Below are positions 14,751 to 22,896 of a stretch of DNA of 33,748 nt, piece by piece. The notes under the pieces were generated by a model. The model saw nothing but the letters and a program-made list of their open reading frames with translations. It did not search any database and was not told the DNA's origin. Position numbers and translations under genes: made by a program. The first letter of the stretch is position 1. Every line of letters begins with the position of its first letter. Source of the DNA: Gemmatimonadota bacterium. GTDB taxonomy: Bacteria > Gemmatimonadota > Gemmatimonadetes > Gemmatimonadales > GWC2-71-9. The stretch is from assembly GCA_003222055.1 (NCBI GenBank), contig QHUT01000083.1:1-33748 (forward strand). The letters are read 5' to 3'.

Positions 14751-16251
14751 GATGCAAGACACCACCCGCGGGAAGACGGTCTACGTGAAATGGTGCGCCG
14801 GTTGCCACGGAGACGGTGGCGCCGGCGACGGCCCGGCCGCCGCGCACATGCTCCCCCGGCCCCGCAACTTCACGGGCGCGCTCTACAAGATCCGCACGAC
14901 GGCCTCCGGCCAGCTGCCGACCGACGCCGATCTGATGCGGGCGATCGACGAAGGCCTGCCCGGGACCGCGATGCCCGCGTGGAAGGGACGGCTCTCGGAC
15001 GGCGAGCGGCGTGACGTGGTGGCCTACATCAAGACCTTCTCGTCGTTCTTCGCGGACACGAGCCAGCACGTGGCGGCGCTCAAGTTCTCGAGCGAGCCGG
15101 GCGGCGCGACCGGCGCGGCGGCGCTCGACACCGGGCGGCAGTTCTACGATTCCATCGGGTGCCGCAAGTGTCACGGCGACCAGGGGCGGGGAGACGGGCC
15201 GTCCGCGCCCACGCTCAAGGACGACGCCGGTTTTCCCATCTTCGCGGCGGACCTGCATCAGAGCTGGCGGTTTCGGGGGGGGGGCAGCGCCGCGGACATC
15301 TATCATCGGCTGCGCACCGGGCTCGACGGGACGCCGATGCCGTGGTTCTCGGACCTGATCGACCAGAAATTCCTGACCGACGAGCAGCTGTGGCGGCTGG
15401 CCCAATACGTGCGCTCGCTCTCGCCGCCGGAAGCGCCCGAGGTGCGCGACGTCATCCATGCGCCGCAAATCACCCGAACGGTGCCGGCCTCGCCGGACGA
15501 CTCAGTGTGGGGGCGGGTGAGCCGCTACTGGTTCCCGCTGGTCGGGCAGGTGGTGCGGAAGGCACGCTGGTTCGCGCCCGCGGTGACAGGCGTGTGGGTG
15601 CAGGCGGTGCACGACGGCCACACCCTGGCGCTACGGGTGAGCTGGGACGACCGCACCCAGAGCCCCGACAGCGCGTGGCTCGGGTTCGAGCAGCGGGTGC
15701 TCGAGACCGTCGCGGGCGACGATTCGGCCCCGCCCAAGGCGGAGCCCTGGCCCGACCAACTGGCGGTGCAGTTTCCCCGCCACATCCCGGATGGCATGGA
15801 GCGGCCCTACTTCCTGATGGGGAGCGAGACCGACCCGGTGTACCAGTGGCGCTGGACGAGCCGGCCGCGCAAGAGCGTGGCGGGCCTAGCCCGGGGCATC
15901 GAGCGGTTCGACACGCTCTCCGGGGCGCCGGCGGGACAGGCGAGCTTCGATCACGGCGAATGGAGGCTGGTATTCACGCGCGCCCTTGCCACGCCCGATA
16001 CCGCCAACGAAGTTCAGCTTGAGGCCGGCCGGGCGATTCCGGTGGCCTTCTTCGGCTGGGACGGCTCCAGCGGGGAACACGGCTCGCGCATGGCCGTGAG
16101 CACCTGGTACTTCCTGGCGCTCGATCGGCCCACGCCGCCGGGCGTGTTCATTTCTCCGGTGCTGGCCATGCTCGTGACGCTGGGGCTGGGACTCGTGGTC
16201 GTCCGGCGGGCCCGGCGGCGCGGTACGGCAGGTGCGGGGAGACGGCGATAG
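14686..16251 (+). CDS. Dihaem cytochrome c with EB_dh-like haem-binding domain
   Basis: The 521-residue protein has a short hydrophobic N-terminus (about 1-22), two cytochrome c domains (Cys37-x2-Cys40-His41 and Cys159-x2-Cys162-His163, with MPAWK and MPWF as probable axial Met sites), and a domain of about 240-480 resembling the haem-b-binding gamma subunit of ethylbenzene/DMSO-type dehydrogenases. A C-terminal anchor span (about 489-508) is followed by Arg-rich residues. This cytochrome plus EB_dh layout is known in respiratory complexes such as nitrite oxidoreductase gamma-type subunits, but no molybdenum catalytic subunit is present here. The GTG at 14686 overlaps the upstream stop and is the only start that keeps the hydrophobic segment. 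It likely brings electrons to the adjacent oxidases. Confidence 0.8.
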   Translation: MIGALLGLGIVLRFPLPPSLFPMQDTTRGKTVYVKWCAGCHGDGGAGDGPAAAHMLPRPRNFTGALYKIRTTASGQLPTDADLMRAIDEGLPGTAMPAWKGRLSDGERRDVVAYIKTFSSFFADTSQHVAALKFSSEPGGATGAAALDTGRQFYDSIGCRKCHGDQGRGDGPSAPTLKDDAGFPIFAADLHQSWRFRGGGSAADIYHRLRTGLDGTPMPWFSDLIDQKFLTDEQLWRLAQYVRSLSPPEAPEVRDVIHAPQITRTVPASPDDSVWGRVSRYWFPLVGQVVRKARWFAPAVTGVWVQAVHDGHTLALRVSWDDRTQSPDSAWLGFEQRVLETVAGDDSAPPKAEPWPDQLAVQFPRHIPDGMERPYFLMGSETDPVYQWRWTSRPRKSVAGLARGIERFDTLSGAPAGQASFDHGEWRLVFTRALATPDTANEVQLEAGRAIPVAFFGWDGSSGEHGSRMAVSTWYFLALDRPTPPGVFISPVLAMLVTLGLGLVVVRRARRRGTAGAGRRR

Positions 16252-16279
16252 CGTGCGGGACTTTCATCGAGGAGGCAGG

Positions 16280-17011
16280 ATGGGGAAGCTCGGAGTGGTG
16301 GCGGCGACGGGAGTCGCGATGCTGACGCTGGCGGGGTGGATGCGCCCGCCGCTCCCCGCCGCGCAGGGCGGCGCGACGATCAGCGGGAAGGTGAAGTTCA
16401 CCGGAGCGAAGCCCGCCATGCCGAAGATCGACATGAGCGAGGAGCCGAAGTGCAAGGCGAAGTACACCGCCGCGCCGCCCACAGACGAGGCCGTGGTGGT
16501 GAACGCGAACGGCACCCTCGACAACGTGTTCGTCTACGTGAAGTCGGGCCTCCCGGCGAGCTACAAGGCGCCCGCGCCCGCCGGGCCGGTGACGCTCGAC
16601 CAGGACGGCTGCCGCTACCATCCGCACGTGTTCGGCATCCTGGTCGGCCAGGCCCTCGCCATCAAGAACTCCGACGGCATCCTGCACAACATCAAGGCGA
16701 AGGGGACCAAGAACCGCCCGTTCAACATCAGCCAACCGACGACCATGACGTCGGAGCGGACCTTCACGGCCCCGGAGGTGATGGTGCCGCTCGAGTGCAA
16801 CGTGCACGGTTGGATGCACGCGTGGCTGGGCGTGTTGCCGCACCCGTTCTTCTCCGTCTCGGGCTCGGACGGCAGCTTCACGATCAAGGGGCTCCCGCCC
16901 GGGACCTACACGGTCGAGGCCTGGCACGAGAAGTACGGCGCGCAGACCGCGACCGTGACGGTGGCGGGGAGCGAGACGAAGACGGCGGACTTCAGCTTCG
17001 CCGCCAAGTGA
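16280..17011 (+). CDS. Periplasmic cupredoxin-like protein with carboxypeptidase-regulatory-like domain
   Basis: This 243-residue exported protein has a signal peptide (about 1-29, ending PAAQG). It carries a plastocyanin-like fold with a full type-1 copper ligand set: His136 (ILHNIKA), Cys173, His176 and Met179 (CNVHGWM). The C-terminal part (about 190-243, GSFTIKGLPPGTYTVEAWH) resembles a carboxypeptidase regulatory-like beta-sandwich. The ATG follows a perfect GGAGG site, which decides this start over an in-frame upstream ATG at 16232. coxB follows after 19 bases. It may shuttle electrons from the upstream cytochromes to the CuA site, or deliver copper; the ligand set favours electron transfer. 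Confidence 0.82.
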   Translation: MGKLGVVAATGVAMLTLAGWMRPPLPAAQGGATISGKVKFTGAKPAMPKIDMSEEPKCKAKYTAAPPTDEAVVVNANGTLDNVFVYVKSGLPASYKAPAPAGPVTLDQDGCRYHPHVFGILVGQALAIKNSDGILHNIKAKGTKNRPFNISQPTTMTSERTFTAPEVMVPLECNVHGWMHAWLGVLPHPFFSVSGSDGSFTIKGLPPGTYTVEAWHEKYGAQTATVTVAGSETKTADFSFAAK

Positions 17012-17030
17012 ACTAACCGAGGAGAGCCCC

Positions 17031-17702
17031 ATGCGCTGGTGGCTGCCGCTCAAAGCTTCGACGTTCACCGGGCCAATCGACGGCCTGTTTCTGGCGATCT
17101 TGATCATCACGGGGATCGCGTTCGTGCTGGTCGAGGTCGGATTGCTCTGGTTCGTCGTGAAGTACCGGCAGCGGCCCGGTCGCAAGGCGTTTTACACGCA
17201 CGGCAGCACCCGCGCGGAAGTGATCTGGACCGTGATCCCCGCGGTGACCATGGTGGCGCTGGGTCTCATCAGCAATCACTACTGGGTCGAGATCAAGGGC
17301 CGCAACAGCATCCCGCCGAACGCTTATCCCATCGGCATCCACGCCAAGCAGTTCGAGTGGCAGGTGACCTACCCCGGCCCTGACGGCAAGCTCGGCACGT
17401 CCGACGACTTCACGGTCCGCAACCAGCTGCACGTGCCGGTGGGCCGACCGATCGTCGTCGCGTTGTCGTCCGAAGACGTCATCCACTCGTTCTACGTGCC
17501 GCAGTTTCGCGTCCGGCAGGATGCCGTCCCCGGGATGGACATCAAGGCCTGGTTCCAGGCGACGGTGCCGGGCACCTATGAGCTGGGCTGCTCGCAGCTC
17601 TGCGGCCTCGGACATTACCGCATGCGGGCGCAGGTGTTCGTGCAGACCCAGGAAGACTACGACGCCTGGATGAAGCAGGCTGCTCAGGAGGCCTCGTCAT
17701 GA
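17031..17702 (+). CDS. coxB: Cytochrome c oxidase subunit II
   Basis: CoxB accepts electrons from cytochrome c or a cupredoxin at a binuclear CuA centre. The 223-residue protein has two membrane spans (about 18-43 and 63-83) and a periplasmic cupredoxin domain with His152, Cys187, Cys191, His195 and Met198 (HSFYVP; CSQLCGLGHYRM). The common Glu between the two Cys is Gln here. There is no fused cytochrome c domain, so this is not a caa3-type fusion. A GAGGAG ribosome site precedes the ATG. It overlaps coxA by 4 bases. Confidence 0.95.
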   Translation: MRWWLPLKASTFTGPIDGLFLAILIITGIAFVLVEVGLLWFVVKYRQRPGRKAFYTHGSTRAEVIWTVIPAVTMVALGLISNHYWVEIKGRNSIPPNAYPIGIHAKQFEWQVTYPGPDGKLGTSDDFTVRNQLHVPVGRPIVVALSSEDVIHSFYVPQFRVRQDAVPGMDIKAWFQATVPGTYELGCSQLCGLGHYRMRAQVFVQTQEDYDAWMKQAAQEASS

Positions 17703-19465
17703 CCACCGTGGCCGCGACGTCCCACCCCGCCCCCGCGCATCACGACGACCGGAGCTTCCTCCGGAAGTACGTGTTTTCGACCGATCACAAGATCATCGGC
17801 ATCCAGTTCTTGTTCGTCAGCCTGTTCTTCCTGCTCGTGGGCGGGCTTTTGGCGATGCAGATGCGCTGGCAACTCGGCTTCCCGGGCAAGCCGATGCCGG
17901 GCGGCGGCGTGCTGCCCGAGACCATGGCGCCGGGCGGCGTTATCCTGCCGGAGTACTACATCCAGCTCCTGACGATGCACGGCACGTTCATGGTGTTCTT
18001 CGCCATCATGCCGCTGCTCGTGGGCGTGTACGCCAACTTCCTGATCCCGCTCAAGATCGGGACGCACGACATGGCGTTCCCGCGTATCAACATGTGGTCG
18101 TTCTGGTCGTTCTTCGCAGCGGGCCTGGTGATGCTGTCGAGCCTGTTCGTGCCCGACGGCGCGGCGCGCGCCGGGTGGACGATGTACGCGCCGCTGTCGG
18201 CGCGGCACGACCTCTCGGGCGCCTCCTTCGGCCAGGAGCTGTGGTCGGTCTCGATCATTCTGGTCGGGCTGTCGTCGATCCTCGGCTCTCTGAACTACAT
18301 CACGACGGTCATCAACAACCGCGCCCCCGGCATGACGTGGTTTCGCCTGCCGCTCTCGGTGTGGTCGCTGTTCATCACCGCCATCCTCGGCCTGCTCGCC
18401 CTGCCCGTGCTTTCCGGCGCGGCGATCATGCTCTTGTTCGACCAGATCATCGGGACGCATTTCTTCGATCCCGCGGCGGGCGGCCAGGCCCTGCTGTGGC
18501 AGCACCTCTTCTGGTTCTTCGGCCATCCCGAGGTCTACATCCTGATCCTGCCGGCGATGGGCATGGTGTCGGATATCATCGCCAACGGCAGCCGCAAGCC
18601 GATCTTCGGCTACCACTCGATGGTGTTCGCGATCGTGGCGATCGCGTTCCTGGGCTGGATCGTGTGGGGCCACCACATGTTCGTGAGCGGCATGAACCCG
18701 ACGCTGGGATCGTCGTTCATGGTGTCGACGCTGGTGATCGCCGTCCCCTCGGCCGTGAAGACGTTCAACTGGATGGGGACGATGTGGCGCGGCAACATCA
18801 AGTTCACGGTGCCGATGCTCAACGCGATCGCGTTCGTCGCGATGTTCGTGATCGGCGGGCTGTCGGGGATCTTCATGGCCGCGACGCCGGTGGACATGCA
18901 AATCCACGACACCTACTTCATCGTGGCCCACCTGCACTACGTGCTGTTCGGCGGCAGCCTGTTCGCGCTGTTCGCCGCGATTCCGTACTGGTATCCCAAG
19001 ATGTTCGGCCGGATGATGAGCGAGCGGTGGGGCAAGGTGCATTTCTGGCTCACATTCGTCTTCTATAATTGCACCTTTTTCCCGATGCACATCACGGGGA
19101 TGGGTGGGGAGATGCGACGGCTGTACGACCCGAACCAGTACACCTTCTTGCAGCCCTACCAGCCGATCAGGGTGTTCATCTCGATCAGCGCGTTCCTGCT
19201 GTTCGCGACGCAGATCATCTTTTTCGTGAACTTCTGGTGGAGCCTGAAGCGGGGCAAGCCGTCCGGGCTCAATCCCTGGCAGGACAACGGCCTGGAGTGG
19301 ACGCTGCCGAGTCCCGCGCCGCACGGCAACTGGGAGCGCGTGCCGACGGTGTATCGGGGGCCGTACGAGTTCAGCTCGCCGCAGGTGCCCGAGGACTACC
19401 TGCCGCAGACCCGCAAGCTGCCGAGCGACCGTGAGCCGGCCGCCGCGTCGGCCGCACGCCACTGA
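17699..19465 (+). CDS. coxA: Cytochrome c oxidase subunit I, A-type haem-copper oxidase
   Basis: CoxA is the proton-pumping catalytic subunit that reduces O2 at the haem a3-CuB site. The 588-residue protein has the usual 12 or more spans. Visible ligands are His94 and His413 (low-spin haem), His411 (haem a3), and His276, His325 and His326 (CuB). Glu278 and Tyr280 in GHPEVY, plus Asp124 (THDMAFPR) and Lys354 (SAVKTFNW), indicate D- and K-type proton channels of the A1 family. The ribosome site CAGGAGG lies inside the coxB end. The order coxB-coxA-coxC-coxD is standard. Confidence 0.97.
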   Translation: MTTVAATSHPAPAHHDDRSFLRKYVFSTDHKIIGIQFLFVSLFFLLVGGLLAMQMRWQLGFPGKPMPGGGVLPETMAPGGVILPEYYIQLLTMHGTFMVFFAIMPLLVGVYANFLIPLKIGTHDMAFPRINMWSFWSFFAAGLVMLSSLFVPDGAARAGWTMYAPLSARHDLSGASFGQELWSVSIILVGLSSILGSLNYITTVINNRAPGMTWFRLPLSVWSLFITAILGLLALPVLSGAAIMLLFDQIIGTHFFDPAAGGQALLWQHLFWFFGHPEVYILILPAMGMVSDIIANGSRKPIFGYHSMVFAIVAIAFLGWIVWGHHMFVSGMNPTLGSSFMVSTLVIAVPSAVKTFNWMGTMWRGNIKFTVPMLNAIAFVAMFVIGGLSGIFMAATPVDMQIHDTYFIVAHLHYVLFGGSLFALFAAIPYWYPKMFGRMMSERWGKVHFWLTFVFYNCTFFPMHITGMGGEMRRLYDPNQYTFLQPYQPIRVFISISAFLLFATQIIFFVNFWWSLKRGKPSGLNPWQDNGLEWTLPSPAPHGNWERVPTVYRGPYEFSSPQVPEDYLPQTRKLPSDREPAAASAARH

Positions 19466-19485
19466 CCGAGGGAGAGGGACGACCG

Positions 19486-20163
<678 letters not shown>

Positions 20164-20177
20164 GGGCCGGGGGGGCC

Positions 20178-20453
20178 ATGGAGACCGCGCACAAGCGTCC
20201 CAACTACGTCCTGATCTGGGTGTACCTGGCGGTCCTCACGGCCGCCGAGCTGGCGCTCGCCTTCGAGCTGCCGATTTCGCGCAACTTGAAGCTGCTGCTG
20301 CTCCTGTTCTTGGCCGTCTGGAAGGCGGCGCTGGTCGGGCTGTTCTTCATGCACCTGAAGTTCGAGCGCTGGAACCTGCGGATCATGGCCATCATCCCCT
20401 TGCCGCTGGCCGTGATCTTCATCCTGGCCGGCATGTCGGAGCACATCTGGTAG
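20178..20453 (+). CDS. coxD: Cytochrome c oxidase subunit IV-like protein
   Basis: The 91-residue protein has three predicted membrane spans and the short prokaryotic subunit IV pattern (AVWKAALVGLFFMHLKFE in the second span). It is a non-catalytic assembly or stability subunit. It follows coxC by 14 bases, and its end overlaps the most probable start of ctaB. Confidence 0.88.
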   Translation: METAHKRPNYVLIWVYLAVLTAAELALAFELPISRNLKLLLLLFLAVWKAALVGLFFMHLKFERWNLRIMAIIPLPLAVIFILAGMSEHIW

Positions 20454-21298
20454 CGTTTCTCGAGCTGACGAAGCCGCGCATCACGCAGCTGGTGGTGCTC
20501 ACGGCCGCGGCCGGGTTCTACCTCGGCTCGAGCGCGGGGGTCGACGTGCGGCTGCTCGTGCACACGCTGATCGGCGTGGCCCTCGTGGCCGCGGGGACCA
20601 ACGCGTTCAACCAGTGGCGCGAGCGCGACGTCGACGCGCGCATGCGGCGCACCCGGGGTCGCCCGCTGCCGTCGGGGCGCGTGACCCCGCGGGCGGCCGC
20701 CGCGTTCGCCGCGGGCATCTCGGTGGCGGGCGTGGGCTATCTCGCGTTCAGTGTGAACCTCCTCACCGCCGGCCTCGCGGCACTCACGCTCGCGAGCTAC
20801 GTGCTGCTCTACACCCCGCTCAAGCGCACCACGACTCTCAATACGCTGATTGGCGCGGTGCCGGGCGCGCTGCCCATTGTGGGCGGATGGACCGCGGCGG
20901 GCGGGGCGCTGGGGCCGGCCGTGGCGGCGCTGTTCTGGATCCTGTTCCTGTGGCAGCTCCCCCATTTCCTCGCGCTCGCGTGGATCTACCGGGAGGACTA
21001 CCGGCGCGGCGGCCTCGCGATGCTGTCGGTCTCGGACGTCGACGGTCGGCACACCGGGCGCATGGTCCTGCTGTACGCGACGGCGCTCGTCCCCGTGAGC
21101 CTGCTGCCCACGCTGCTCGGCGTCACCGGCGGCTTGTATTTCTTCGGAGCGCTGGCGCTGGGGCTCGCGTATGCGGGGGCGTCGGTCGCGATGACGCGAG
21201 CGGCGACCACGGCGCGCGCGTGGCGGCTGTTTATCGTGTCGATCGCGTACCTCCCGGCGCTGCTCACGCTCATGGTGGTGGACAAGGTCGCCGCCTAG
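20447..21298 (+). CDS. ctaB: Protohaem IX farnesyltransferase (haem o synthase), start uncertain
   Basis: CtaB farnesylates haem b to haem o, the precursor of haem a needed by the adjacent A-type oxidase. The protein (about 283 residues) has the UbiA prenyltransferase fold with LTKPRITQLVVLTA at the N-terminus, the Asp-rich motif NAFNQWRERDVDARMRRT plus GRPLPSGR, and the second conserved loop near LPHFLALAWIYREDY. About nine spans are expected. No in-frame ATG, GTG or TTG exists between the conserved N-terminal motif and the shifted frame inside coxD. The CTG at 20447, overlapping the coxD stop, is the best candidate; an assembly error or a frameshifted fusion with coxD are alternatives. ctaA is not in the window. 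Confidence 0.85.
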   Translation: MVAFLELTKPRITQLVVLTAAAGFYLGSSAGVDVRLLVHTLIGVALVAAGTNAFNQWRERDVDARMRRTRGRPLPSGRVTPRAAAAFAAGISVAGVGYLAFSVNLLTAGLAALTLASYVLLYTPLKRTTTLNTLIGAVPGALPIVGGWTAAGGALGPAVAALFWILFLWQLPHFLALAWIYREDYRRGGLAMLSVSDVDGRHTGRMVLLYATALVPVSLLPTLLGVTGGLYFFGALALGLAYAGASVAMTRAATTARAWRLFIVSIAYLPALLTLMVVDKVAA

Positions 21299-21306
21299 GC
21301 ACCGCC

Positions 21307-21495
21307 ATGATTCCCTTCCATCGCCTGCTCATCTCCACCGCGGTCGTGTTCTGCGCGGGCTTCGCGCTGTGGGCGGGGTGGAGCTATCGTGAATCGGGCG
21401 ACGGCGTGACGCTCGTCATGGCCATCGCGTCCGCCGCCGCGGCCGCGGCGCTCAGCTACTACCTGCGCCACCTGAAGCGCTTCCTCGGCCGATGA
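21307..21495 (+). CDS. Small two-span membrane protein
   Basis: This 62-residue protein has two likely membrane spans (about 7-26 and 35-54) and a basic C-terminus (YLRHLKRFLGR). I do not recognise a family. It sits 8 bases after ctaB and overlaps the next small gene by 4 bases (ATGA). Position between ctaB and the haem genes suggests an oxidase accessory or assembly role, but nothing more can be said. Confidence 0.7.
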   Translation: MIPFHRLLISTAVVFCAGFALWAGWSYRESGDGVTLVMAIASAAAAAALSYYLRHLKRFLGR

Positions 21496-21689
21496 CGCTC
21501 GCGGCGCTCTTCCTGCTGCTACACGGGGACGACCCCGCGATCGATCTCGTGTATTTCTGGGCGGCGGTCCTGATCGCCTTGACCCCCGTGCTCATCTTCG
21601 GTGGGCTCGGCGTGTGGATCGTGCGCAAGATGATAAAAGAGCGACGCGAAGAGCAAATGCGGAATGCGGAATTCGGAATGCGGAATTGA
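21492..21689 (+). CDS. Small membrane protein with a repeat-encoded tail
   Basis: This 65-residue protein has a hydrophobic N-terminal segment, one clear membrane span (about 20-44, FWAAVLIALTPVLIFGGLGVW) and a basic, charged tail. The last residues (QMRNAEFGMRN) are encoded by GCGGAAT repeats forming the left arm of the inverted repeat at 21656-21772, so the native end was probably nearer residue 54. It resembles small oxidase-associated (CcoQ-like) proteins only in size and topology. Confidence 0.65.
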   Translation: MTLAALFLLLHGDDPAIDLVYFWAAVLIALTPVLIFGGLGVWIVRKMIKERREEQMRNAEFGMRN

Positions 21690-21772
21690 CCGGACCGGGG
21701 TCGAGGCGGCGGCCCGCGTATGTGATCGAACTAACCCTTCAATTCCGCATTCCGCATTCCGCACTCCGCATT
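21656..21772. repeat. Inverted array of GCGGAAT heptamers
   Basis: The left arm (21656-21689) has four to five GCGGAAT/TCGGAAT units. The right arm (21739-21772) is its inverted copy with about two mismatches over 34 bases; the loop is 49 bases. The left arm encodes the end of a small membrane protein, and the right arm ends about 12 bases before the chdC-Rieske start. A long hairpin could form between the two genes. Confidence 0.85.
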
Positions 21773-21783
21773 AGATTGCCCCC

Positions 21784-22896
21784 ATGACCGCCAAGTCTCC
21801 CGAGCGCCGCCAAGTCGTCCGCTTCGCCTTCTACAAGCTCGACAGCGCGTGGCGCCGGCTCTCGGCCGAGCGGCAGGCGAGCGCCAAGCTCGAGTTCGGC
21901 GAGACGATCGAGAGCTTCGCCGGCCGGCTGTTGCTCCGCCCGTACGGGCTCGTCGGCATCCGCGGCGACTGCGATTTCCTGTTGTGGCAGGTGGCGGAAG
22001 ATCTGGATTCCCTGGTGGCGCTGCAGACCGCACTCAACCGCACGGACCTGGGGGGGTATCTCGCGGTCCCCTACAGCTACCTCGCGATGACGCGGCGCTC
22101 CATCTACGAGTTTCCCGAAGCCCCCGGTGCGGGACAGCCCTCCCGGCTCGTCATCCGGCCGAGCGATGCCCGCTATCTGTTCGTGTACCCGTTCATCAAG
22201 ACGAGGGGCTGGTACATGCTGCCCAAGACGGAGCGGCAGGGCATGATGGACGAGCACGTGCGCATCGGGCGCCAGTACCCGTCGATCCGGCTCAACACGA
22301 CGTATTCGTATGGGCTCGACGATCAGGAGTTCATCGTCGCCTTCGAGGGCGACAACCCCGCCGACTTTCTCGACCTGGTGATGGAGCTGCGCGAGAGCAA
22401 GGCGTCGTCCTATACGCTGCGCGACACGCCGACGTTCACCTGCGTCCAGATGTCGCTGTGGGACATGCTGGACACCCTGGGGGGAGCGGGGTCGGCGCAG
22501 GCGGTGTCGCGCCGGCCCGCCCGGGCGGACGGCTATACGCCGGTGGCGACGCTCGCCGATCTGCCGGCCGGCTCGAGCCGGCGGGTGTACGCGGGCGGTG
22601 ACGCCGTCGCGCTCTTCAACGTGGACGGCACCGTGCACGCCATCGCCAACCGCTGCACCCATGCCCGCGCCAGCCTCTCCGAAGGCACGGTCGATGCGAC
22701 GCGCTGCGCGGTGACGTGCCCGTGGCACGAAGGCGTCTTCTCGCTCGAGACCGGTCAGGTGCTGGGCGGGCCGCCGTCGCTGCCGGTCGCCACCTATCGA
22801 GTGAAGGTCGAGGGCGACACGGTCCTCATCGCTCCCCCCGGTGTGCCCGGTGTGATGGACGCGCGCGAGCCGATTGCCCCCCGCCCTCGCTCCTGA
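21784..22896 (+). CDS. chdC: Coprohaem decarboxylase (HemQ/ChdC) fused to a Rieske domain
   Basis: ChdC performs the last step of the coproporphyrin-dependent pathway, converting coprohaem to haem b. Residues 1-235 match the chlorite-dismutase-like fold: catalytic Tyr135 in YPFIKT, the probable proximal ligand His158 in MMDEHVRIGRQYP, and NTTYSYGLDDQEF. Residues about 250-352 form a Rieske [2Fe-2S] domain with Cys291-x-His293 and Cys312-x2-His315 (CTHA; CPWH), of the small-subunit/ferredoxin type. A fused Rieske domain is unusual for this enzyme; it could supply or sense electrons or oxidant during decarboxylation (inference). hemE overlaps its end by 23 bases. Confidence 0.9.
   Translation: MTAKSPERRQVVRFAFYKLDSAWRRLSAERQASAKLEFGETIESFAGRLLLRPYGLVGIRGDCDFLLWQVAEDLDSLVALQTALNRTDLGGYLAVPYSYLAMTRRSIYEFPEAPGAGQPSRLVIRPSDARYLFVYPFIKTRGWYMLPKTERQGMMDEHVRIGRQYPSIRLNTTYSYGLDDQEFIVAFEGDNPADFLDLVMELRESKASSYTLRDTPTFTCVQMSLWDMLDTLGGAGSAQAVSRRPARADGYTPVATLADLPAGSSRRVYAGGDAVALFNVDGTVHAIANRCTHARASLSEGTVDATRCAVTCPWHEGVFSLETGQVLGGPPSLPVATYRVKVEGDTVLIAPPGVPGVMDAREPIAPRPRS

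Noticed and set aside
17031-17702. caa3-type oxidase (subunit II fused to cytochrome c)
   Set aside because: Subunit II ends shortly after the CuA site; no CxxCH motif follows. The cytochromes c are separate upstream genes.
17684-19462. A 592-codon open frame on the minus strand opposite coxA
   Set aside because: It is rich in His, Arg, Glu and Gln as expected for the antisense of a GC-rich membrane protein gene; coxA is certain. The same reasoning removes the other long antisense frames, for example 8003-9154, 11252-12427 and 31850-32890.
21656-21772. CRISPR-like array
   Set aside because: The units are contiguous heptamers without spacers and are arranged as an inverted pair; no cas genes are nearby.
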